In this document: in pieces, positions 1-8,316 of the stretch | Position numbering within the stretch: the stretch's first letter is position 1 | Layout: each line of letters opens with the position of its first letter | Origin: Tetmemena sp. SeJ-2015 | Taxonomy: Eukaryota > Ciliophora > Spirotrichea > Sporadotrichida > Oxytrichidae | Reading direction: 5' to 3' | Assembly (NCBI GenBank): GCA_027382625.1 | Contig: JAJKFJ010020985.1 | Location: forward strand, 1 to 22,811 | Length of the DNA: 22,811 nucleotides | The notes under the pieces: model-generated | What the model was told of the DNA's origin: nothing | The model's database searches: none | What the model saw: the letters and a program-made list of their open reading frames with translations, nothing else | Translations under genes and position numbers: made by a program

Positions 1-1295
1 GTGGATGTGGATACAAAGAGTATAGGAGGAGCCCCCTAAGAGATTACTACTAAAAAGTCATGCTCTTTTCTTAAAGTAAGTAAGCCCATTTTAAAATCCT
101 AATGGTTAATTTGTTAATTGTTTAAGGGTAAATATAAAAATTGGAGCTGAAGTGGAATTGAACCTAAATCAGCATATAATTGCGAGATTTATATGTTGGG
201 GGCCCCACTCCCATTAAAAACCCAAAGGGGTTTATCCTCGGGAAAGTTTGGAGAGATGAAGTTAGAATTGCTTAAGAAAAAAGAGAAAGAAAATTTAAAA
301 TCATTTAAAATGTGAAAGTATGATATATATAAGTAGCAAGAAAATTGAGTGGGTTTTTAAACCCATGTTTTTTAGAACTAATTACTAGACTCTATCTATT
401 TGCGCATCACAGAGTTAAGGTGAAGCATAGTCTTCTAAAATCAGCGCGTGAATTAAATCTAAGGTGCTTGAGACATGGAAATTAAAGTGCGGTCTCTTAA
501 GCAGCATTTTAAAAGGGTAAACTGTTGAGTCGTTTTTTTTTCACATGCAAAGGGGTTATAAGGGAGCAGATGCGAAAAGTTTATATTTAGACCCGTTTTT
601 AAAGGCAGAGCTTTTTAAAAAATGTCAAGTGATTCTGATGGAAGACAAAGAGAGAGATGATATGTATCTGGATGCAAGATGAAAAAACCCCAAAAGTCTG
701 TGCTAAGACCCCTAAGATGTTTTTTTTTAATTTTCGCGGCGAAAGATTATGATAAGCCCAGATATATCTAAGTAAACAATCTAAAATCATTTTCATTTTC
801 TGTAAAAAGATGGGTTTTAAGTTGTGCATATTGGGAAAAATTATATATAATTGATTATTTCTAGTTCTTTTTTATTTTAAAATGTATAAAAAATTAGAAA
901 AGAAGCTTATTTAGATGTCATTAAAAGTGTTTGTTTTTTAGATAGGGGAAAAAAATATACAAATATGATTTAAAATTTTCAAGGTTGTGCGGTAGGTGAA
1001 ATTTAAATTGGTCAAAAAAAAATTTCCCCAAAATTTAAAATTGAAGATTTTTTGATAATTTCAATTTTTCACTTTATTTGTTTCTACAATAATAATGGTG
1101 ACAGGGAAAAAAGTAAAATAGGATTACCCCCAAAAGAGATTAAAAAGTGAATACACAAAAAATAAAATAAAATCTCAACATATAACAATTTCAGTTTTAA
1201 CTAAAGTTGAAAGAAATGAGTGAAAGCTGGCTTAAATTTTAAATAAGTCCAGGCTAGCTTTCAATAATCCTCCCTTGCTAAAGAACTTTTAAAAT
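1..1295. other. AT-rich region without a firm gene
   Basis: No protein family is recognisable here. With TGA as the only stop, long open frames arise by chance in such DNA, so openness alone is weak evidence. The best candidates on the plus strand are a frame open from 1 to about 171, and one open from 452 to a TGA at 677-679 and again from there to about 1150. The piece at 545-676 reads like protein (charged, balanced composition). Any of these could be exons broken by inserts. The stretch also holds four adjacent perfect inverted repeats (146-233) and three CCCCAAAA motifs (688, 1026, 1128). Confidence 0.4.
146..233. repeat. Cluster of four short inverted repeats
   Basis: Four perfect short inverted repeats lie side by side: GCTGA/TCAGC (146-150, 169-173), CATATAA/TTATATG (173-179, 189-195), the palindrome GGGGCCCC (199-206), and AAACCC/GGGTTT with a 4-base loop (218-233). 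The minus strand of the first also carries a T-arm-like GGTTCAATTCC, but no full tRNA cloverleaf can be built. Function is unknown. Confidence 0.5.
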
Positions 1296-2240
1296 ATGGA
1301 TCAAAGAGGAGAGAAAACTGATGGATCTTTACAAGGAGTAGTGGGATTAAAAAAAATGGCAGAGTGGTCAATAGCTTTTGGTGGGAAATGTTAACCCAAA
1401 ATAGAAATTAGCCAAGACAGAGCTTAGATTTTTGAGCCCGCTTGCAAATTAAACTGCAAAAATTTTTAAACCCCGATGGAGGCTATCTTACTTATCCCAG
1501 ATCTTTTTGATATTAAAAAACATTTAATTTTAGAAGCCAATGAGTTAAAGAATGAGAAGTAATTATGTTGCAGACTAGCAGTAGAAGAAATTTGTTACTC
1601 CAATAAATTACATAGGATAATAACTGATTCTCTAATTCAGTACGATAAGTGCTGTTTTAAGAAATTGATTATTAATTATATTCCTAAAATTTTACTTTAC
1701 TTTACTTTACTCCAATAAAAACTAAGGCAGATATAGAGGCTGCTATGCTTCAAAACAAGCTCAACTCAATCACGCATTCGATAGAAGATGTTCAGAATAA
1801 TAAATCCAATAGTCAGAGACAAATTAAAAAGCCTTTTAATAGCTCGAGCTAAAAAGGTTCAGGATCTATTCCTCAAAAAGTACAAATATCCATAGTTCAA
1901 AACTATCATGGGATTATTATATTTAACTAAGACCATAAAGGAAGCACTTAACAGATACAAAAAGTATTTTTGAACGAGGATCTTAATGACTCAAGACAAA
2001 GCAATATTAGCAAAGACTCACAGCATAGCAGGTTCATTCAAATAAATTTAACGAGTTAAAGACAAATGACTCACCAGCCCCAAATATAGACAGACTATCA
2101 AAATAATCGCCAAAATTTCAGAGATTAAATACAATTAAGCCCAAAATCAGAAATAAAGCACGCAAGTAAGATTGAATTAAGTTTAAGGATTTTTAGAGTA
2201 TGTTTAACTTACTTTGAATGCCAATCCGGAGAGACATCAT
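1296..2240 (+). CDS. Uncharacterised Gln/Asn/Ser-rich protein (frame changes inside)
   Basis: I do not recognise this gene. From ATG 1296 a frame reads without TGA to about 1970 (start MDQRGEKTDGSLQG, with clustered Cys). From about 1710 a second frame, running to TGA 2238-2240, has the more typical ciliate composition: rich in Gln, Asn, Ser and Lys, using TAA and TAG as Gln many times. The switch between the two frames coincides with four tandem TTTAC units at 1691-1710, so a repeat-length change, an intron or a short insert could join them. Near 2190-2215 a third frame becomes the more protein-like and runs on toward 2400, tail to tail with the glutaminase gene. The exon structure and true C-terminus are unresolved. 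Confidence 0.45.
1691..1711 (+). repeat. TTTAC tandem repeat (4 units)
   Basis: Four perfect 5-bp units lie in tandem, at the point where the coding frame of the surrounding gene changes. A gain or loss of one unit shifts the frame. Confidence 0.7.
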
Positions 2241-2416
2241 GAATAATAACACCAAGAACACTAAAATATAGATCTAATCCTAGAAAGAGTTAATGTAAGC
2301 CTTTTAAACGTGATAATCAAAAATTTAGAATGCTCTGTAATTCTATACATTTATAATTAACGCATGAATTAAATAATGAAATTAATTTACTGTTTTTTTG
2401 AGGTGATTGATATATG

Positions 2417-4465
2417 TCAAATTTCATGAGGTTTCTAGTTCAGAGATTTAAAGAATTCAATAACTTGGACTCTATTTTCTCTGATTGAATCATCAAGGGG
2501 AGAATTTCCCCTAGCATCTCTCAAATTTTAGTCTGCTCCGTGGTTCATCAAGTAAATATAACCGTGGATTTAATTTAACCTCATTCATTTACTTAATATT
2601 TACTTAACTATATCAATATGACCCTCTGAAGAAGCTAAATGCAAGGCTGTTCTTCCATCGTAATCATATGAATTCAGTTTAAATCCTCTAAGGTGGACAC
2701 TCTTAGTGAGCTCAATTCTATTTTCAGCTGAAGCGTAAAGCAACCTAAATAAATCGTCGCTTTGAGTTGGGTTATGAACCTCATAGTAAGATGTCTAATT
2801 TCCAAGGACTGCTCCATGTCTTAAAAGGAAATCTTTTACTTCAGGATTTTAAGCATCATTTAAAGGAGTAGCACCCCATCTGTCCTTGGGATTCACGTTA
2901 ACTCCAATAGAAATCAAGAACTTAACACTATCTAAATGCCCACCAGCAGAGGCTAGATGAAGGGGAGTTCTTTAATCGTAATCTCCATCTTCCAAACTTA
3001 TTTGATTATTGTAAAATCTAGTTAGTCCCTCTATGTCACCAACAGAAGCAGTTTAAATTGCAGCTATAGTAGTTTGAATTATAGTTTAGTATGGCTTTCT
3101 GGTGACGTCAAACTTAGCCTTGTTCTTATAAAATAGGTTAAAGTTGTTATAGTAATTGTTAAGTTTGTGGATCATAGCAATACCTCTAACTGTATTACCC
3201 TCAGCATTAAGTTTTGGCGAGAAAACAACGAATGAGCCTATTCCAGGAATGACTGTTAATAGCCCTCCTGATACTCCACTCTTGGCAGGAACTCCTAGAT
3301 CCTTAGTAAATTTTCCAGCTCCATTATACATTCCACAAGTAGTCATTAGAGTAACTACAGCCTAAACTGTTGCAGGCTTGAGAATTCTTTCACCTGTTTG
3401 AGGATTGATTCCATTATTTGCTAGCATAGCACCAAATCTAGTGAGCGATTCTACGTTCACTAGCACAGAGCAGTTCTTAAAGTACATATCAAGAGACGCA
3501 TCTGCAAAAGCCTTCTGTATTACTGGAGCTCCTTTTGCAGGAAAGGCTTTATTTGCAAGCATCAAAGAGGTTAAGGCATGATTCGTGTATCCAGTAAGCT
3601 TTTCTTCATTGTACAATTATTCATCTATGTGCACCTCTGGAGTGCTTGATGCCTTTTAGAAAAACTCCATCATATCATTTATAGACTTTCCTTGGTTTTA
3701 AATTAGAGAGCAAACCATGATGGCACCTGCATTTACCATAGGATTGTGAGGCTGTCCGTTCTAGTCAAAAATAGGAGCATTAAAAGCCTGGCCACTAGGT
3801 TCTTCGCCAACATATTTATGAACTTCGTCTCCTATTAAGCTGTGTATATAAGCATAGGCAACAACTTTGGAAATCGACTGGATAGAAAAGAAGACGTTTT
3901 TATCGCCTATCTATGTAAATTAGGCATCTGAAGAACAAAAGCCAGCAGCAAACCAGTTTGGATCAGCTAGAGCCAAAGGAGGGATATAGTTTGCAATTAC
4001 ACCCTTGGAATATTCACCATCTGGGTCAGCTTTAATTTCATCGTATGACTATGAAAGCCTCTTCACGAATGTATCAAACTCTGGTATAATCAAGTCAGAC
4101 TCTAAGACTCTTCTCAAGAAAATAAGGCCGCTTGTTATTGATTAAAATTCTTCATAGTTTAATTTGTCTTGATCCTTTCTGTTGTTTAGATTAGCTATGA
4201 GAATTGTACATATAAATTAATGAAGTCTTTTAGTGAGTAATGATTCTCAACACCCTGAATTTTAATTAGGCTTAGGATTTCTTCCTTGGTGAGATAACCT
4301 TTGTCTTCTGTATCTAATGCTTTGAAAGCTCTCTTGGTCCAGGATTATTATAATAAAATATATATTTTCCATCAAATTATATTGAATGTAAAATTTGAAT
4401 TCGGGCAAATTAATTTCTGTATTTAGAATAGTTATCATATACAAAAGAGGGACTATATAGTGCAA
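2417..4465 (-). CDS. Glutaminase with EF-hand-like and ankyrin domains
   Basis: Hydrolyses glutamine to glutamate and ammonia. The order is as in animal kidney-type glutaminase. First an EF-hand-like segment ([18 protein letters not shown]). Then the serine-dependent catalytic domain with [14 protein letters not shown], the S-x-x-K motif in [33 protein letters not shown] and [11 protein letters not shown]. Last, ankyrin repeats ([40 protein letters not shown]), ending at TGA 2417-2419. TAA/TAG read as Gln throughout. Three short inserts interrupt the frame: near 4345-4390, at 4194-4219 and at 2555-2602. Removing them gives one continuous protein. The start is uncertain: ATG 4465 or ATG 4438, both upstream of the first insert. 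No mitochondrial targeting signal can be judged until the start is known. The family call is secure. Confidence 0.93.
2555..2602 (-). other. Candidate 48-bp TA-bounded insert (IES) in ankyrin repeat
   Basis: The frame here carries an in-frame TGA and 16 extra codons in the middle of an ankyrin repeat. Removing 48 bp from one TA to the next gives [16 protein letters not shown], a textbook ankyrin helix pair. The two ends are inverted copies of each other (TAAATAT in both directions). No GT-AG intron gives this junction; the only in-frame alternative is a 24-nt GTAAAT...GAG intron, which leaves a poor repeat. Confidence 0.7.
4194..4219 (-). other. Candidate 26-bp TA-bounded insert in glutaminase
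   Basis: The EF-hand frame shifts here. Removing 26 bp between two TAAT copies restores [20 protein letters not shown], in frame with the catalytic domain. A 26-bp cut shifted 5 bp gives the same amino acids. A 59-nt GT-AG intron starting GTGTTG is a weaker alternative. Confidence 0.6.
4345..4390 (-). other. Candidate TA-bounded insert near the glutaminase 5' end
   Basis: A frame change and a TGA separate the upstream ATG frame (4465/4438) from the EF-hand frame ([15 protein letters not shown]). Removing 28 bp (4363-4390) or 31 bp (4351-4381) between TA dinucleotides joins them. The exact boundaries cannot be fixed in this TA-rich stretch. Confidence 0.45.
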
Positions 4466-4888
4466 TTAAAGATAACGGTAATTATTACTGATGTTTGCTA
4501 TTCTACTAGTCGCTAACGTAAAAAAATTGCCTTTTTTAAAAATCTTAAATTTGTGAGCAGCATTAATTTGTTGTCATGAAAAGAGGATGAGCAAGATTAA
4601 ATTAATTTTAATATTTGCTACTCTGTCGATATTTTTGAGCTACTTAATTATAAAATGAAGTGATGGTTACCTGATGTTAGCTGCCTAAAATTTTTAGCTC
4701 GTTTGCACTTCTCTTAAATAGCAATTTCCTCATTTTTAACATTTATTCTATATTTCTTTAAAATAAAACTTTTTGTTATAGTTCTTAACTGAGCAGCATT
4801 AATTTAATATAATGACTCTCCAGAATTAAGAATTTATCATTAAATAAAGTTGATAGTAACAGAAAATCCTCTGATAATGGAATTTAAC
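4466..4888. other. Intergenic, glutaminase to VPS9 gene
   Basis: AT-rich spacer between two minus-strand genes: 3' of the VPS9 gene and 5' of the glutaminase. No gene is seen. It should hold the glutaminase promoter. A 15-bp direct repeat occurs twice (see the repeat entry). Confidence 0.6.
4555..4805 (+). repeat. 15-bp direct repeat, two copies
   Basis: GAGCAGCATTAATTT occurs at 4555-4569 and again at 4791-4805. It could be a regulatory element or a trace of local duplication. Confidence 0.6.
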
Positions 4889-7800
4889 TCAATTAGGCGA
4901 AGCGAATATCTACTAACTCTGTGAAACAAACTACTCATAAGCCTCTTGCACAAATGACTTGACACTTTGATTATCAGCTGAGGTTTTTTCAAACTACATC
5001 CGAGACATAATTTTAGAGCTGAGCTGGAGTTTAATATTTTCAGACTTTAGAGTTTGTGTATCATCGTCATAAGCCATCCCCAGCTTATCAGGTTAATCTT
5101 CTAACTAATTATTTCCTTCTTTTTCAATTTGCTTAATCAAATCATCTTCATCATTAAAAGGACTAAGATAAATAAAAATACTTGAATTAGCATTCAATAG
5201 ATGCTCATCAATATTCTGGGTTATAAATTCAAGTGCTCCCAAAATACTAGCTTTCATGTATTCAAAAGAGAACTGTCTTTTATTTAGAGTGAATGATTTT
5301 ATTAAGTCTAGGTATGGAAGCAGATAGCTCTATTTAGACTTTAAAATTATGTAGATGAGAATAGCCATGAAATCGTCTGCTTAAATAAGCTCATTAGCCA
5401 TTGAGTTTTGCTTTTATTTATTGAGCAGATCTTTGCTTTGTTGCTTTAGGATTGCATCTCTTGTCTTGTAGAAAGAAAATTACTGCCCTATTTGATTATA
5501 GATGAGAAGTAATCCGTCTAGAATCTCAAGTGGGTCTTTCAACCTGGATAGGTCATTCATCTTGTTTATAGAAACCTTGAATAGCAAATTAGCTTTTTAG
5601 TTTGATTACTTGTCTTTGCTCTGTTAAGGAGCAATGTTTTCAGATGGCAGTGGTTTAGCATTTTATCCATCTACTAGTTTGATGCCCTTTGGGATATCAG
5701 GGGTTGCTTCACCAAAGCAAGCTGACATTCTTTCTACGCCATCTGCATCTACACTTTTTTATGTCGCTTCTCCAATTTAACTTTCTTTTATATTAACATT
5801 TTGAACAAAATAAATTCTTAATTCATATTAAAATTATTTTATACAATTTATTTTCAATAAATTTCGTATCTTCATTTAAGAAATTATTAAATATATTCTA
5901 ATTAAGGATTTATAAATCTTTGAGATTTTGGAATTCACACATGAAATCCACATGTAATTGCTACAGAGTTAGATCTTTGTACTTTTCCTATTACATTTTA
6001 AGATTTAGGATTTAACAATAGATAAATATAAAGAATATCTTGGAAGTTCTTCATCTTATAAAGCTCAAGGAACATATAGAATATGACTGCCTTGTTCGAG
6101 GAGAATAATATTTTTGTTATCGTTTCGATTATGATAGACGCAAACTTTTAAAAATCCACATTGATAGATTTTCGATAGAAGTATGCAGTTATAGTAAGGG
6201 TGAAATTTAAGAAAAGCTGTATCTCGTCTGTGAGAACCTTAACTATTTGCTCTTGCGTTACTCTTAAAATATCCTCGTCATCCTCTGGCATAGTTAGATC
6301 TATTTATAGCTGCTAGAATAAATTGTCATCCAACGAGGCCTTTGGCTTCAAGAGATGCTGATTCTAAGAAAATGTCATCTTCAAATTAGAGATCGCTCTC
6401 TCTTTTTATTAGAAAGTCGCTCCTCTTTTAGAGTTTAACAAAGGCGAGGTCCTATCATTTGAATTGTTCATACTTGACTTATTCACAGCATTCGCATTTG
6501 AAACATCAAGCTATATCTAGGAAGCTTAACCTTCTTAATTATTGTCCATGCTGTCCAAATATTCTTTCAGCACTGATTACTAGTCATTCAAATATCACAT
6601 GAATAAAATGAAACATTCTCTAAATCTTGTATGGCGCCTGATATCTTTATAAACTCAATAATCAAAGGATTGTAGAGAGAAAACATGGCAAGTGAAAATT
6701 ATTCTACTAAAGTTGTCACTCATTTTATAAAACATAAACTGGATGTTTCTCAACAAATACATCTTCTGTTTATTCTACTTTATTGAATTTCTTTTTCTTT
6801 GGTGTTTCTTAGTTCGTCATAACATTAACTTCTACTTCCTCTTGACTCTAGCTCACAAGTCTTTTCTTTAGCCCCTTCTTGAGTTGCCTGACAATTTCAT
6901 TTAAGATTTCTTGCTCTTTCTTTTCCCTGATCTCTTTTCTATATTCCTCCAGTCTTTCTTGATTCATATTTTAGAGATCTCGTGGAGTGAGGGGTGCTTT
7001 CTTCACCGCCTCAGTGTCTTTCTGTCTGACATTAATTACTGTTAACCTATAATGATTTATTGCTTTATTTATCATCTATATAGCTATATTAAAGGCAAGT
7101 TCTTCTGTTGGATCGTTAAGATGAATGCTAGCAGCCATGCTCTTTTTAGTTATAGATTTATCTTACACCATTTGGAAATCAGAAGACTTGCTGGCAAATT
7201 TAGAGGACTTGCTAGAGGTTTTTGAATTTTCATAAGTGTGAGTGTTGTCTATGATGTAAGAGTAGAGCATATAGTTTTTGTAAAAAGGTTTGTCTTGCCA
7301 CTCATGAATGTTCACTTCCACAGCTGACATCCACTACTAAACATACTTAAGCAAAGATAAATATCCACTCTGCTAAATGTTGATAGATCTTAACCCTGTT
7401 ATTTAGATGGCCTAGACTATTTGATTGAGCCTTCTTATCGTTGTTTTTAGGACTCATAAATCCTCTTTTGATTGAGGATTCTGCTTCTGTTTAGATTCTA
7501 GTGATAGAGCTTAGTACAAATTCTTTCCAGTTTAACTATAATGTGAAATTAGATTTAGGAGTGTTAAAAGTAAAATCTTACAGTAGTCTCTACTCTTTCC
7601 TCATTTAGTGATTCAATTATTTCTGTGTTGGCTTCTTTATTGAACACTTTATATAGCTATAAAATTTGAATTTAAAGTTATGAACTACGCCATGAATTAT
7701 TGATCTTGCCTCATACTTTTTATAAACTTATCCTTCTTTTTCCTGAGAGTCTTTCTTTGCTAATACGGCGAAAACTTTTCATCCCTCTGCGTTTGGAATT

Positions 7801-7957
7801 TTAGCCCTTAATTAGAGCTCTTGTCTGCTGCGAAAGAAGACAAGGGAGTCAGTTAGTTACTATTTTAAGACTGATTACTCTTCGATCCCTAGTAGTAACC
7901 TAAAGTATCATTCCTTGAAGATTTTTGTTTCTTTTGTCGTCCGAGCTTCCCTCCCAT
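4889..7957 (-). CDS. VPS9-domain protein (likely Rab5-family GEF)
   Basis: Predicted guanine-nucleotide exchange factor for Rab5-type GTPases in endosomal traffic. The VPS9 domain lies near the C-terminus (about 5170-5480): ADDFMAILIYIILKSKQSYL followed by LLPYLDLIKSF and EYMKASILGALEFI fits the family. The rest is long and mostly helical: a basic N-terminus (ATG 7957, MGGKLGRQKKQKSSRN), a Ser-rich linker (near 7190), a charged coiled coil (EERLEEYRKEIREKKEQE-like, near 6950), and a helical block around 6120-6330. It ends at TGA 4889-4891. Its frame is interrupted about seven times between the start and 5800. One interruption is a canonical intron (7536-7581) and several are TA-bounded inserts. 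TAA/TAG = Gln is used dozens of times. The family call rests on the C-terminal domain; the assignment to Rab5 is inferred from the family. Confidence 0.8.
5813..5843 (-). other. Candidate 31-bp TA-bounded insert (or 28-nt intron)
   Basis: An in-frame TGA and a frame change are removed either by a 31-bp TA-to-TA excision (giving ENKLYFVQNVNIKES) or by a 28-nt GTATAA...TTAAG intron (giving ENKLIYFVQNVNIKES). Both are plausible. Confidence 0.5.
5898..5963 (-). other. Frame interruption: 49/52-bp TA insert or 43-nt intron
   Basis: The frame ends at a TGA near 5936 and resumes in another frame as NIFNNFLNEDTKFIENK. A 49-bp (5915-5963) or 52-bp TA-bounded excision, or a 43-nt GTGTGA...TTAG intron (5898-5940), joins them. 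The boundary is not decided. Confidence 0.5.
6580..6605 (-). other. Candidate 26-bp TA-bounded insert
   Basis: Removing 26 bp between two TA dinucleotides eliminates a TGA and joins IQDLENVSF to QSVLKEYLDSMDNN. A 35-nt GTTTCA...CTAG intron (6580-6614) is an alternative. Confidence 0.5.
6710..6759 (-). other. Candidate 50-bp TA-bounded insert
   Basis: The frame changes across this stretch. Every nearby GT-AG pair I tried has a length divisible by three, so none repairs it. A 50-bp (or 53-bp) TA-to-TA excision does, giving VEQTEDVVEQFSLAMFSLY. Confidence 0.55.
7360..7405 (-). other. Candidate 46-bp TA insert or 22-nt intron
   Basis: A frame change is repaired by a 46-bp TA-bounded excision (SLGHLSLLKYVQQWM) or by a 22-nt GTTAAG...TTTAG intron at 7373-7394 (SLGHLNNRQSGYLSLLKYV). 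Both keep an open frame. Confidence 0.5.
7536..7581 (-). other. Intron, 46 nt
   Basis: GTAAG donor, TATAG acceptor, placed at a codon boundary. Removal joins ERVETT to LNWKEFVLSSITR in the VPS9 gene. A 28-bp TA-bounded excision within it is also possible. Confidence 0.6.
7660..7687 (-). other. Candidate 28-bp TA-bounded insert
   Basis: The N-terminal frame of the VPS9 gene shifts here. Removing exactly 28 bp from TA to TA gives RQDQQFMAQLYKVFNKEAN. The GT-AG pairs present have the wrong length modulo three, so an intron does not explain it. Confidence 0.65.
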
Positions 7958-8316
7958 TAATTTCTTTTTATAGTATCACAAATATCCAAAAAATTATTAA
8001 TAAAATAATTTCATTTCATAGTTTAACATATTTAAGAGATGCATAATGCAAAATATTTCTACCGGTATTTAATTCAACTTCTTGGTCTTATAACTAAAGA
8101 TGATGGAATTAGAGTTTTGTACCTCTTAAGGTTTTAAAAATTATAGATAGAAAAATAAGAATTAAGCTCGAAGATTTAAGTCTATAGAATGGAATAATTC
8201 TTGCTTCAAAATTCATTTTTTATATAAGATTTAATGCTAATTTTTATCTATATTACATTTGAATATAATTAAAATCGATACAAGCATTAGAATTAAATCT
8301 GAGTTTAGTTTTAATA
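7958..8316. other. Intergenic, VPS9 gene to coiled-coil gene
   Basis: AT-rich DNA 5' of the VPS9 gene and 3' of the coiled-coil gene. It probably carries the VPS9 gene promoter. I see no gene or notable repeat. Confidence 0.6.

Noticed and set aside
143..210. Possible minus-strand tRNA (T-arm-like GGTTCAATTCC)
   Set aside because: The T stem has only two good pairs, the anticodon loop would be nine bases, and no acceptor stem pairs; at most a relic.
599..829. Minus-strand 76-residue standard-code frame
   Set aside because: Composition is Leu/Phe/His-rich as expected from random AT-rich DNA; no family resemblance, and the plus strand reads more like protein in 545-676.
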